This document shows positions 7,083 to 16,602 of a stretch of 64,000 bases of DNA, piece after piece. The notes under the pieces are model-generated. The model was not told the DNA's origin, did no database searches, and saw nothing but the letters and a program-made list of their open reading frames with translations. A program made the position numbers and the translations under genes. This DNA is from DCFW01 sp963790715 (GTDB lineage: Bacteria; Bacteroidota; Bacteroidia; Bacteroidales; Bacteroidaceae): positions 744,001 through 808,000 of the forward strand of contig CAWBPN010000018.1 of NCBI GenBank assembly GCA_963790715.1, given 5' to 3'. How positions within the stretch are numbered: position 1 is the first letter of the stretch; each line of letters starts with the position of its first letter.

Positions 7083-7139
7083 TGCATAAAAATTGCACAA
7101 CGGATTATTTGTTTATCGGCTTTAATCAAATGACTTTTG
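7083..7139 (+). promoter_or_regulatory. Operator copy E with orphan promoter
   Basis: Operator TGCA-N7-TGCACAA at 7083-7100 and TTTG at 7108-7111. At the expected distance of 20 bases stands GACTTTTG, one base short of a -7 box. No plus-strand gene follows, so any transcript would run antisense into the methyltransferase gene at 7126-7962. Confidence 0.5.
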
Positions 7140-7962
7140 TTTCAGGTTGCAAAATATAGAAACAACTTGTTGAGAAAAAATCTCTTATATAAGGAATATG
7201 CGATAAACCTTTGTTAAGTCGACGTGGATGAAACCCGAACTTAGTCTCATAATTCGGATTTATAAGGAATAACTGTTGATTTATAACTTTATATTTTGTT
7301 TCAGAGGTAAGCTGCCGAAAATGCTCTATTGTGCATCGCGTGTGTTTTATGCTTAATAGTTCTTTTATCGTCCCTTCAGATTCATGAAACGACCTAAGCA
7401 CAAATGGATATATGCCTTTCGGTAGTAAATGAACAAATGGCAAATGCGAAATGAACTTTCCGTTTGCTATTTGTTGATGCCCTCCAAACGGCATCTGCCA
7501 AGCGGGAAAGGCGATAAATATGCATCCGCCCGGACTGAGGAAATCCTTTAATTCGCTTAAGAATTGTTTTTTATCGTCGATGTGCTCTATTACGTCGTGC
7601 ACTATTATAAGCGAGAATTGATGGTGATACTCCTTGAAGGCGAAAATATTTGAATTGATAAATGTGCCTTCTTGTCCTCTTTCACTGAAAAATTGTTTGG
7701 CTTGCTCTATTCGCGATACTGAATAGTCTACGCCTACAACTTTGGAGCCGTTCATTGCAAAAGGCAACAAATTGCCGCCTTCACCACAACCTACTTCCAA
7801 AACGTGCGATGGAGCGGTTGATATATATTTATTGATATAAGGGATGTAGTATTTACGTGTCGTTTGAGCTTGTTCTTCAAAATATTTCGAGCGATTTGTA
7901 TGTCTTTCTTGCATAGCTTCTAATTTGATATTACATTTATTTCGTAAAAGTAGTAATTCCAT
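7126..7962 (-). CDS. Class I SAM-dependent methyltransferase
   Basis: 278 residues. Motif I HVLEVGCGEGGNLLPFA (about residues 54-70) binds SAM. The acidic end of strand 2 is VVGVDYS, and motif IV/post-II is IIVHDVIEHIDDKKQFLSEL. This is the Methyltransf_11/23 type. The C-terminal 120 residues (GGHQQIANGKFISHLPFVHL onward) are an extension seen in methyltransferases near glycan or lipid genes, but the substrate cannot be read from the sequence. The start is taken at ATG 7962; ATG 7914 (MQERHTNRSKY) is also possible, since the first 16 residues are not part of the fold. It is divergent from the TauE-like gene and convergent with the island. Confidence 0.85.
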   Translation of the reverse strand: MELLLLRNKCNIKLEAMQERHTNRSKYFEEQAQTTRKYYIPYINKYISTAPSHVLEVGCGEGGNLLPFAMNGSKVVGVDYSVSRIEQAKQFFSERGQEGTFINSNIFAFKEYHHQFSLIIVHDVIEHIDDKKQFLSELKDFLSPGGCIFIAFPAWQMPFGGHQQIANGKFISHLPFVHLLPKGIYPFVLRSFHESEGTIKELLSIKHTRCTIEHFRQLTSETKYKVINQQLFLINPNYETKFGFHPRRLNKGLSHIPYIRDFFSTSCFYILQPETKVI

Positions 7963-8046
7963 TGAAACTAAGAAAACCTTTCACTTTTTTTCACATCACA
8001 GAGGGCTCTAAATTATCTAATAGTTTGTTACTTATTAATAATTGAT

Positions 8047-8078
8047 TCTGCAACAACTAAAGAAACTACATACCTTTG
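8047..8078 (+). promoter_or_regulatory. Promoter of the TauE-like gene
   Basis: A good -7 box TACCTTTG at 8071-8078 with a weak -33 (TCTG, 8047-8050) 20 bases upstream. The ATG is at 8133. Confidence 0.45.
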
Positions 8079-8132
8079 CCGCACATCAATATTAAGAAGT
8101 ATCGTGTACATTAAAACAAAAGTCAAGCCATC

Positions 8133-8891
8133 ATGATAAAATTTGTTATGCTTCCGGTGATAGGTTTTATCATAGGTATTTTCACTATAATGTTCGGAGC
8201 CGGCGGAGGCCTGCTATACACAAGTATACTATGTGTGTGCTTCGGTGTTCCCGGTCCTATTGCTGCATCATGCTCACTGGCAACGAGATGGCCTACACTT
8301 ATGTTGGGGTCGTACTCTCACTGGAAAAATGGGCATGTTAGGATTGACCACGGTATTGCAATGGCTATAACCGGAGCGTTAGGATGCATAGTAGGTTCCC
8401 TGTGGTCGCTAAAGATTCCACTTAAAACTTATGATGCACTGCTTGCATTTATAATGCTTACTTCCGCAATATTCATAACCATTAAACCTGACAAATTAAA
8501 AGGCATATCCCTGCGATTGCCGATGCGTTGGATTTCACTTATACTGGGTTGCTTAGGTGGAGTGCTTGCCGGTGTCTTCGGGATGAGCGGTTCGGGACCG
8601 TTAATTGCCGGACTTGCATTGTTGGGACTTAGTGCAGTGGAAATCATAGGTACATCATCTTTTGTATTGGCTGCAATATCATTGGCAGGATTCATAACTC
8701 ACTGGCGCACCGGAGCAACAGACTGGACGTCCACTGCCCTGCTGCTTGGCGGTACTCTTATAGGAGCATGGATCGCGCCTCGTCTTTTGGATAAAATCAA
8801 CACTGACAGAATAGAACAAAAAGGTCGCCCGATAATAGCAATATGTCTGGCTGTGACAGGCGTTTTTCTTCTTCGAAATGTGCTGTTTTAG
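8133..8891 (+). CDS. TauE/SafE family permease
   Basis: 252 residues, almost all hydrophobic, with about eight membrane segments. The first half has GFIIGIFTIMFGAGGGLL and the second half repeats the pattern as LGCLGGVLAGVFGMSGSGPL. These two glycine-rich loops are the internal repeat of the TauE/SafE (sulfite exporter, DUF81) family. Family members move sulfonates, sulfite or other organic anions across the inner membrane, and the substrate here is unknown. The length is normal. The gene is monocistronic, with a -7 box 55 bases upstream. Confidence 0.9.
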   Translation: MIKFVMLPVIGFIIGIFTIMFGAGGGLLYTSILCVCFGVPGPIAASCSLATRWPTLMLGSYSHWKNGHVRIDHGIAMAITGALGCIVGSLWSLKIPLKTYDALLAFIMLTSAIFITIKPDKLKGISLRLPMRWISLILGCLGGVLAGVFGMSGSGPLIAGLALLGLSAVEIIGTSSFVLAAISLAGFITHWRTGATDWTSTALLLGGTLIGAWIAPRLLDKINTDRIEQKGRPIIAICLAVTGVFLLRNVLF

Positions 8892-9030
8892 AAACGGTCA
8901 TAAATACAAATTAGTTATAAATGCATTCCATGCCTTACTTAATATATTCTAAATATACCGACAATGTTTGGTCCAATTGTCATGATATTACGTCTTATTT
9001 ATATTAAGACTATAAACAAAAAAATCACGT

Positions 9031-11853
9031 ATGAATAAGAAATTTTTAAGCAAAATTCTATCGGTGGCGTTGTTTATGTTGCTGTGCAGCATGCCTTCGC
9101 TTTTTGCACAAAGCATCCCCAACATCCCGATAGACCCTAACGTAAGAATAGGGAAACTAAGTAACGGATTAACCTATTACATCCGCAGAGACACATTACC
9201 TAAAAACCGAGCTTTCTTCTATATTGCACAAAAGGTGGGAGCAATACAGGAAGAACCTCAACAACGCGGTTTGGCTCACTTCCTTGAGCACATGTGCTTC
9301 AACGGGACAAAACATTTCCCCGGCGATGCCCTGAAACAGTATTTAGAGAGAATAGGCGTCAAATTCGGTGAGAACCTAAATGCTTATACCTCAATTGACG
9401 AAACAGTGTATAACATTAACAACGTACCAACCACAGTGCCGTTCGCTATCGACTCGTGCCTGCTTATCTTGCACGATTGGTCGCACGACTTGACTCTCGA
9501 CCCTGTTGAGATTGATAAAGAACGCGGCGTAATCCACGAAGAATGGCGTATGCGCAACAATGCACGTCAACGAATACAAGAGGCTATGATGCCTGTAATC
9601 ATGACCGGCAGTAAATATGCCGACAGCATGCCAATAGGTTCAATGGATGTAGTAATGAACTTCAAACCGCAAATGCTACGCGACTATTATGAGAAGTGGT
9701 ATCGTCCGGACTTGCAAGGAATCGTCATAGTCGGCGACATTGATGTAAATGAAGTAGAAGCAAAGATTAAAAATAAATTTGCCGACATCACCGATAAGCC
9801 CAATGCAGCCAAAAGAATCTATTATTCGGTACCTGACAATAAAGAACCTATCGTGTTCATAGGCAAAGACAAGGAATTGACGTCTACGGATTTTACCATA
9901 TTCTTCAAGCACAGTGCCGTACCTGATTCCGATAAGTCAAAATTGACATACCTTATACAGGGATATGCTGAAAACATGATGAGCAGAATGCTTAGCGCAC
10001 GTTATAATGAAATTCTGCAAAAAGCCAACCCTCCGTTTGTTGATGCCGGTGCTGAAGACAGCAAATTCTTTGTTGCAAAAAACAATGACGCTTTCACAGC
10101 ATCAGTTACATGCAACGAAGGTGAAATGGAAAAAGGAATCACAGCTATGCTGCGTGAAGTATATCGTGCTAAACAATTCGGCTTCACTGAGACGGAATAT
10201 AATCGTGCCCGCACTGATTATTTAGCTGAAATACAATCGGCATACAACGATCGCAACAAACAAGAAAGCGGATCGTTTATAAATAGATATGTACGTAATT
10301 TCCTTGACAACGAACCTATTCCAAGCATAGAACAAACTTACACTATTGCCAACCAAATCTTTCCGAAGATTCCGGTAAGTGTAATCAATAGTTTATTACC
10401 TTCCTTTATTTCAGACAGCGACATGGTTATAGTATTTAATATGCCGGAAAAAGCCGGTCTTGCAGTACCCACCAAAGAGCAATTGCTGGATTATGTAAAT
10501 AGAGCTAAATCGGATAAACTGACCGCCTATGTTGATAAAGTATCAAACGAACCGTTGATGGCTGTAAAACCTAAAGCGGGACGCATTTTATCTACCGTAA
10601 AGGCTGTAGACGGCACAACAGTAATGAAACTGTCAAACGGAGCTAAGGTGATTATCAAAAAGACAGATTTCAAACAAGATGAAATAAACATGACGGCAGT
10701 CAGCAAAGGCGGCACATCTTTATTCCCGGATAATGAGGCATTAGATGTGAAAAACATAAATGATGTAGTTGCACTGGGAGGTTTGGGTAAGTTCAGTTCC
10801 ACCGATCTTAATAAGATGCTTGCCGGTAAGATTGCGTCTGTAAGCGCAAATGTATCAACAGCTGCTGAATCGGTATCTGCAGGTTGCGCTCCCAAAGATC
10901 TGGAAACAATGATGCAACTGATATACTTGCAATATACTGCTCCACGCAAAGACGAGGCTGCATTCGAATCATATAAGACACGCTTAAAGGCAGAATTAAA
11001 GAACTCCGAGATGCGTCCTGAGACAGCTTTTCAGGATACAATCATAAAAGCCTTCTACGACAATAATCCGCGTGCTTTCCGCATAAAAGAGAATATGGTG
11101 GATAAAATCAACTACGACAAGATATTAAACATGTATAAAGACCGTGTCAAAGATGCAGGCAACTTTACATTCTACTTTGTCGGAAACATCAATATAGATA
11201 CTATCAAACCTCTAATTGCACAATACATCGCCTCTCTGCCTACTGTACCGCGCAAGGAAACATACGTACCGAAAATGTGCATGCGCAAAGGCGTTTACAC
11301 CAATAATTTCATCAAAGAACAAGAGACTCCGAAATCAACACTTCTGATGGTACTTTCAGGCAAAATGCCTTATACATTAAAGAATGCCCTCACAGCAGAT
11401 ATGCTTGGACAAATACTAGATATCGTCTACACGCAAACAATTCGTGAAGATGCGGGTGCAGCCTATTCAGTATCGGTTGACGGCGGAGCAACATACTACC
11501 CGGAGCCACAAGCATCTCTTGAGATATACTTCCCAACAGATCCTTCAAAAAGAGATCTAACGATGAAGTTGACAATAGAAGGTTTGGAAGATTTGATAAA
11601 AAACGGTCCTTCTCAAAAGAACTTGGATAAAGTAAAAGAGTTCAAATTGAAGAAGCATGCCGAAGACATAAAGACTAACGGTTATTGGATGGGCATTATG
11701 ATAAATGAATACATGTCAGGAATAAACAGTTCCAAGGGCTATGAAGACATTGTCAAGAGTATAACAGCAAAAGATATTCAAGACTTTGCAGCAGCGCTTT
11801 ACAAGCAAAATAACCGCATCACGGTGTCAATGACTTCACCTATAAAGAAATAA
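9031..11853 (+). CDS. M16 family zinc protease, two-domain
   Basis: 940 residues with a signal peptide (MNKKFLSKILSVALFMLL, cleavage near FAQ). The inverted zinc motif HFLEH lies at residues 83-87, with the third ligand expected in the following DKERGVIHEEWRM region. This is the pitrilysin-type M16 catalytic domain. Two M16_C modules follow (around DLQGIVIVGDIDVNEVEAKI and FTFYFVGNINIDTIKPLIA), and the second half has no zinc motif, as usual for this family. The protein is probably periplasmic or surface-bound and degrades peptides. It stands alone and ends at a strong terminator. Confidence 0.93.
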   Translation: MNKKFLSKILSVALFMLLCSMPSLFAQSIPNIPIDPNVRIGKLSNGLTYYIRRDTLPKNRAFFYIAQKVGAIQEEPQQRGLAHFLEHMCFNGTKHFPGDALKQYLERIGVKFGENLNAYTSIDETVYNINNVPTTVPFAIDSCLLILHDWSHDLTLDPVEIDKERGVIHEEWRMRNNARQRIQEAMMPVIMTGSKYADSMPIGSMDVVMNFKPQMLRDYYEKWYRPDLQGIVIVGDIDVNEVEAKIKNKFADITDKPNAAKRIYYSVPDNKEPIVFIGKDKELTSTDFTIFFKHSAVPDSDKSKLTYLIQGYAENMMSRMLSARYNEILQKANPPFVDAGAEDSKFFVAKNNDAFTASVTCNEGEMEKGITAMLREVYRAKQFGFTETEYNRARTDYLAEIQSAYNDRNKQESGSFINRYVRNFLDNEPIPSIEQTYTIANQIFPKIPVSVINSLLPSFISDSDMVIVFNMPEKAGLAVPTKEQLLDYVNRAKSDKLTAYVDKVSNEPLMAVKPKAGRILSTVKAVDGTTVMKLSNGAKVIIKKTDFKQDEINMTAVSKGGTSLFPDNEALDVKNINDVVALGGLGKFSSTDLNKMLAGKIASVSANVSTAAESVSAGCAPKDLETMMQLIYLQYTAPRKDEAAFESYKTRLKAELKNSEMRPETAFQDTIIKAFYDNNPRAFRIKENMVDKINYDKILNMYKDRVKDAGNFTFYFVGNINIDTIKPLIAQYIASLPTVPRKETYVPKMCMRKGVYTNNFIKEQETPKSTLLMVLSGKMPYTLKNALTADMLGQILDIVYTQTIREDAGAAYSVSVDGGATYYPEPQASLEIYFPTDPSKRDLTMKLTIEGLEDLIKNGPSQKNLDKVKEFKLKKHAEDIKTNGYWMGIMINEYMSGINSSKGYEDIVKSITAKDIQDFAAALYKQNNRITVSMTSPIKK

Positions 11854-11881
11854 CAGTTCTTTACTCTAATACACTTAAATA

Positions 11882-11918
11882 AAATGCTGTGCTCGGTTAT
11901 GAGCACAGCATTTTTATT
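11882..11918 (+). terminator. Intrinsic terminator after the M16 gene
   Basis: AAATGCTGTGCTC (11882-11894) pairs perfectly with GAGCACAGCATTT (11901-11913) around GGTTAT, followed by T residues. Confidence 0.9.
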
Positions 11919-11972
11919 TACTATTATGTATGAATTAACAATGTAACAATCATCTGCTAAATAATGTATATT

Positions 11973-14612
11973 TTATTCCTCATTTAGCTTATTGAGTTCA
12001 TACAATATATGTTTATAATAACCTTTGTCTGTATTTAGAAATGACTTGGATTTTGATGATAACAAATTTCTAACTCTCATTTCCATCTTATAAAATTCCA
12101 AATCAATATCATTAATATTTTCTACATTAATGCTATTTTGGAATCCATAGCCGGTTCCTATATTATTAAAAATTTGTTTTGCAGTTGTGCCGTGACCATA
12201 TTTATCATCAATTTCATTAAATTGATCTTTATTCGCCGATATCAAACCACTTTTATCCAAACCATAAGTACATATCTCCGAAACAGAAGGACTATAAGGA
12301 TTCGCTACAAATGCTTTACGCGCATTGGCTGAAGAAAGAGCCTGAGGTCCGCACCAAGTTCCAAATAATTTTAAGGTTAATTGTTGAAGGTACTTCTCTT
12401 GAGGAGTTAATTTTGTCCTATTTATAGCACCATACCATACCTCATGATATAAATCATCAAAATAATCATCAACAGTATATTTGTTTTTAGCTGTAATGTC
12501 TGATATATATAAATTTGCTACTATATTATAAATCTCTGTAGCCAAAGCATTTCCTATTTCTACACTCTTTGGCACTTCTAATCCAAAATTTTTTGTGAGA
12601 CTTTCATTATCAATCCATGACAGATTTCTGAATTGTTCAAACGCCCATTTAATCGATTTCTTTTGCATCTGTAAAGACACAGGTTTATAACTACTTATAG
12701 ACGTTCCTTCTTTAGCATGATTTAAATAAATACCTCCAACATTCATCAGAACATTCATAATATATCTTTTATATTGATCACAAACGCCTGAATACAACAA
12801 ATCTCTATGAGAGTAATCTGAATCATCTTTTATCCAATTATTCATATGAGCAACAACATATTTCAAATTTTTAATTCCGTAATCACTTGCCTTTATGGGA
12901 TTATTACCTAAATCTTCTTCAATTGCTGACGGATCATATCGTGCCATCATCTGTTGAGCGCCATAGCGATAATATGGATTACCAACTTTTTCGTCTATCC
13001 ATTTTTCCAATGTATGTGTTTCATCCCAAAATGTTTTTGCTGACATAATAGGTGAATATATCCATTTTATAGCATATCTATCATAAATTCCCACATTAGG
13101 CGGAGTTAATTTCACACCTTTATCACTTGGCTGAGCGACATAATTATAACGGGCATAGTCCATAATAGAAGGTGTAGTTCCATATTTTCGCGTAAATGAA
13201 GCCGATCTTAACGAATCAACCGGATAAGCGCTAGAAGCTGCCATATTATGCATTAATCCAAGTGTATGACCTACTTCATGGGCTATAACATATGACAAAG
13301 ATTCTTCAGCCAAATCTGTTGGCATCTTTTTATTGCGTGCTCTTTTGTCTATTTGAGAGGTTTGAACAAAACGCCAGATATTATTAAGTTCCATTACATT
13401 ATTATACACATATACTGAAGCACTAATAATTTCACCCGTTGAAGGATCGACCCAGGAAACTCCCATTGCATTTGCTTCGGTTGTAGGTACATAACGTATA
13501 CATGAATATTTTAAATTATCAGGATCGAAATTAGAATCATTTTTAGGAAAGTCCCTTGCCTGAATGGCATTTTTAAAGCCAATACCTCGAAAAGCCTCAT
13601 CCCATCTTAATACACCATTTTTAATAGCTATACGCCAACTATCAGGAAATGCATTGTCGATATAAAAGACAATAGGTTTTACCGGCTCAACCAATTCTCC
13701 CTTTTTCCATGCTATAGAATCTTTAGGTACTAAACGCCATCTGTTCACAAAAGAATAAGATTGTAATTTATCTTCCTTATTTGATAAATACTCTTTATTT
13801 GTCATGAATGTACCTATTCTATAATCGGCAATACGAGGTCTCATCTTTTCTTCAGGAAGCAGTAGCAAGGAGCGTGTCACATTAATTGTAAGTGGACAAC
13901 TATTCAATTTAGTACCCATCAATGAAGTCGAATAATCATATGATAAGGTAGATTTAACCAGTAAATTATCATCAAAAGCTTTCATTTCTCCAACAATAGT
14001 CAAATCTTTCTTGGGAACAACCATAACTTGTATAAGGCCACTTTTTGATGATATAGGTTCCAGATCTTTTTCTCCACCATTAAAAAATGAAGACGCGTCA
14101 AATACAACAGCCGTGCTATCATTATTATAAGCTTCTATCTTAAACTTCTCAATCATCGGATTTTTGAAATTTTGATTGTATATTTTCCCCCAACGTGTTT
14201 TGTCCGACATATCATATATGACAGACATATTTGGACTTTCCATATACAATGTACTATCAACAATTGAGAATTGGATATGCATAGGATCTTCCGGTCTCAT
14301 ACCAATTGTGCATATAGAGCCGTCACTTGAAGATGTTATTGTAGAAGTTAAAAGCATATCCCTACCTAAATATTTTTTAGGCATCTCAAAATAAATTTTG
14401 TCCTTAACACGATGCAAAGTTATAAAATCGCTTTTTACTGTTTTTGAGCCGCTAAGCAATTTACTATATGCTGATTGCGTAGGATGCATTGTAATAGGTA
14501 ATATGCACTTTACTTTATGCTTTTTCCCAAATAAAAATTCATTTGCTGAAATTCTTTGACCAACTAATAAAAAGCAAAAGATAGTGCAAATTAATAGCTT
14601 AAAATTTTTCAT
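11973..14612 (-). CDS. Secreted zinc metalloprotease, metzincin type (DUF5117/DUF4953)
   Basis: 879 residues with a signal peptide (cleavage near RISA). The N-terminal part (FITLHRVKDKIYFEMPKKYL) and middle match the DUF5118/DUF5117 region of these Bacteroidetes proteases. The catalytic motif HEVGHTLGLMH (residues 445-455) is a full HExxHxxGxxH, and PSIMDYARYNY is the Met-turn, so the site looks active. The C-terminal DUF4953 part is complete. It is the last gene of the SusC/SusD locus, 139 bases after the TlpA gene, and could have its own promoter. Within a SusCD locus without glycosidases it probably cuts proteins for uptake. Confidence 0.92.
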   Translation of the reverse strand: MKNFKLLICTIFCFLLVGQRISANEFLFGKKHKVKCILPITMHPTQSAYSKLLSGSKTVKSDFITLHRVKDKIYFEMPKKYLGRDMLLTSTITSSSDGSICTIGMRPEDPMHIQFSIVDSTLYMESPNMSVIYDMSDKTRWGKIYNQNFKNPMIEKFKIEAYNNDSTAVVFDASSFFNGGEKDLEPISSKSGLIQVMVVPKKDLTIVGEMKAFDDNLLVKSTLSYDYSTSLMGTKLNSCPLTINVTRSLLLLPEEKMRPRIADYRIGTFMTNKEYLSNKEDKLQSYSFVNRWRLVPKDSIAWKKGELVEPVKPIVFYIDNAFPDSWRIAIKNGVLRWDEAFRGIGFKNAIQARDFPKNDSNFDPDNLKYSCIRYVPTTEANAMGVSWVDPSTGEIISASVYVYNNVMELNNIWRFVQTSQIDKRARNKKMPTDLAEESLSYVIAHEVGHTLGLMHNMAASSAYPVDSLRSASFTRKYGTTPSIMDYARYNYVAQPSDKGVKLTPPNVGIYDRYAIKWIYSPIMSAKTFWDETHTLEKWIDEKVGNPYYRYGAQQMMARYDPSAIEEDLGNNPIKASDYGIKNLKYVVAHMNNWIKDDSDYSHRDLLYSGVCDQYKRYIMNVLMNVGGIYLNHAKEGTSISSYKPVSLQMQKKSIKWAFEQFRNLSWIDNESLTKNFGLEVPKSVEIGNALATEIYNIVANLYISDITAKNKYTVDDYFDDLYHEVWYGAINRTKLTPQEKYLQQLTLKLFGTWCGPQALSSANARKAFVANPYSPSVSEICTYGLDKSGLISANKDQFNEIDDKYGHGTTAKQIFNNIGTGYGFQNSINVENINDIDLEFYKMEMRVRNLLSSKSKSFLNTDKGYYKHILYELNKLNEE

Positions 14613-14751
14613 TGTAAAAATTCTTTCTAGCCCATAAAATAAAAATCAAATTAGTGTATATTTAACTTTATAAATAGGCAAATTATTATATCTGTTTATA
14701 TACTGAAATACGTAAACAATTTATTTATAACAAATATTTCTTCGTTGTTGT

Positions 14752-15882
14752 TTATTTGAATAGCTCAGCTAACTTTTTTTCAAGTTCATCGCCACGTAAA
14801 TCGCGTGCAATAATTTTCCCACTTTGATCTATTAACACTGCAGCCGGTACAGCCTCTATGTCGTATGCAGAAGCACCTTTGCTTTTCCATCCTTTTAAGT
14901 CTGACATCTGTGGCCATGTAATGCCTAAACTTTCTATAGCACCTTTCCATGCATCCAATTTATTGTCAAAAGATACACCTAGAATGGCGAAACCTTTGTC
15001 CTTGTATTGTTTATATGCTTTTACAATATTAGGCATTTCCGCTCTACATGGACCGCACCAGGACGCCCAAAAATCAATCATAGTCACTTTATTCTTGCTT
15101 ACATAATCAGATAATTTTATAGGATTACCTTCTGGATCATTCATTATAAGATCTGTGTAGCGACATCCAGCAGAAGTTTCTCTTGCAACTTTCCTTTTTT
15201 GCATCAACGACATATATAAGACATCTTTAGGACAAACTTTACCCATTTTGTCCAAAATAGTTTGCATAGTGGTTTCATTAAGTGGCATCATCATTTCTAA
15301 CAATATGTCACTGGTGCCTGATGGTAATTTTTCCATAAGAAACTTAACCGTATATGCAGAATCCTCCCGCTGATAATTATTTTCATCTTCTTTCATTGAA
15401 TCACGTTGAGCAACTGTTGGAGTAACACCTCTTACCCATTTTATATTATGTGTACATTTATTTTTAATTTCCATCAAATGATTATTATATTCTGACCATA
15501 AATCATTATTATAACTACCGGTAACAGTACTTAGCCCTATGTTTCTCATCACCTTCATATCAAATTTTTCATTACTAAGAATGAATGGAAATACTATTGG
15601 ATTTTTATGCATTGAGACAACAATACATCGTAGTTGTGCCTTATCAGTTTTACCTTTAAAATGGAATTTACCATTTATTATAGTTGTCGAATCTTCAGGT
15701 ATTAAATATAAATATTTCAACTCACATATATACACAGTATCACCATCGGCGTGCCCCTCTACAGTTCCTGATATCGTATATCCGGATTCTATACTTCTCT
15801 TTACATTAATTGATCTTGCCTTTTGAGCATATATATTAGTATGCATGATTAATACTAATATAAATAATAAATATTTTTTCAT
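14752..15882 (-). CDS. TlpA-family thiol-disulfide oxidoreductase, DUF4369 type
   Basis: 376 residues with a signal peptide (MKKYLLFILVLIMHTNIYAQ). The N-terminal DUF4369 beta domain begins at SGTVEGHADGDTVYICEL. A helical linker and a C-terminal thioredoxin/AhpC-TSA domain follow, with active site DFWASWCGPCRAEMP (Cys at about 276 and 279) and the cis-Pro segment EAVPAAVLIDQSGK. Both cysteines are intact. It is exported and reduces or isomerises disulfides. Its place after the SusCD lipoproteins and before a secreted metalloprotease suggests it helps open disulfide-rich protein substrates or matures locus proteins. Confidence 0.9.
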   Translation of the reverse strand: MKKYLLFILVLIMHTNIYAQKARSINVKRSIESGYTISGTVEGHADGDTVYICELKYLYLIPEDSTTIINGKFHFKGKTDKAQLRCIVVSMHKNPIVFPFILSNEKFDMKVMRNIGLSTVTGSYNNDLWSEYNNHLMEIKNKCTHNIKWVRGVTPTVAQRDSMKEDENNYQREDSAYTVKFLMEKLPSGTSDILLEMMMPLNETTMQTILDKMGKVCPKDVLYMSLMQKRKVARETSAGCRYTDLIMNDPEGNPIKLSDYVSKNKVTMIDFWASWCGPCRAEMPNIVKAYKQYKDKGFAILGVSFDNKLDAWKGAIESLGITWPQMSDLKGWKSKGASAYDIEAVPAAVLIDQSGKIIARDLRGDELEKKLAELFK

Positions 15883-15909
15883 TCTTTAATCTGTAAATTA
15901 TAAATTAAT

Positions 15910-16590
15910 TCATTGCGCATCACGAACGAAGCGAACACTAAACATGTTATTACAAGTAGTACTATATCGGAAAACCTTCGGTGAATTATAAAATATTTTA
16001 CGATAAAAAACCATACCATCACTTTTGGTTGTGTCTTGTGTAGACGTCCAATAAAAGCCATAATCATTCATTAAACGAAACAAAAAAGATGATGAAGTAA
16101 TTACCGTACGATATCCTCCACATAAAAAATTCAAATCGGTACCGGTACTATCTTGTTTCATTAATGTAGCTTCGTAACTTCCTCTCCAATTAAGAGCATT
16201 TGCTTCTTTATCGGTCATTCCTAATGCTTTTTCCAACGTTTTCCAATCTTCATCTGTCGGTACACGCCAACCTTTAGGAGCGGCTTCTAATGCTCCGGCT
16301 AAAGTATATAAATAACCATACTTCTTCAATTGTGCAGGATCTACATAATTATTACTACTCAAAGTATATATTGAACAATTATCATCATTGGTATTATAAT
16401 GTGAATTTTCAACTGTCCAATCCAATCCATTGTAACGAACCCAATGATATACATATCCGTCCCTAGCATCTGTCATTGTTCCGTTCGCTACCGATTTAAC
16501 TACCGGAGTTATTTCATTATCTTTATTACTGCATGCGTACCATAATAATGGCAGCATTGAGACAAATAAGACTATATATAAATTTCTCAT
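15910..16590 (-). CDS. FISUMP-domain lipoprotein
   Basis: 226 residues with a lipobox (LLWYAC, Cys at about 20). The body shows the Fibrobacter succinogenes major paralogous (FISUMP) pattern: DGYVYHWVRYNGLDWTVEN, GYLYTLAGALEAAPKGWRVP, TDEDWKTLEKALG, GFYWTSTQ and a final SVRFVRD. The domain is found on surface lipoproteins of Bacteroidetes and is thought to bind substrates, but no activity is established. It lies 12 bases after the Mx1-like gene and is presumably co-transcribed with SusC/SusD. It may be an accessory surface binding protein of the uptake complex. Confidence 0.88.
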   Translation of the reverse strand: MRNLYIVLFVSMLPLLWYACSNKDNEITPVVKSVANGTMTDARDGYVYHWVRYNGLDWTVENSHYNTNDDNCSIYTLSSNNYVDPAQLKKYGYLYTLAGALEAAPKGWRVPTDEDWKTLEKALGMTDKEANALNWRGSYEATLMKQDSTGTDLNFLCGGYRTVITSSSFLFRLMNDYGFYWTSTQDTTKSDGMVFYRKIFYNSPKVFRYSTTCNNMFSVRFVRDAQ

Positions 16591-16602
16591 TGTTAACTTT
16601 AT

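Larger units (their letters stand above)
6945..7116 (+). repeat. Duplicated block, copy 2
   Basis: Second copy of the block at 4449-4618: gene end, terminator, operator and -33 box. Similarity stops at about 7116, just before the end of the methyltransferase gene on the other strand. The operator inside it is listed separately. Confidence 0.8.

Noticed and set aside
10527..10949. 140-codon open frame on the minus strand inside the M16 gene
   Set aside because: Shadow of the strongly coding plus strand, without any protein features.
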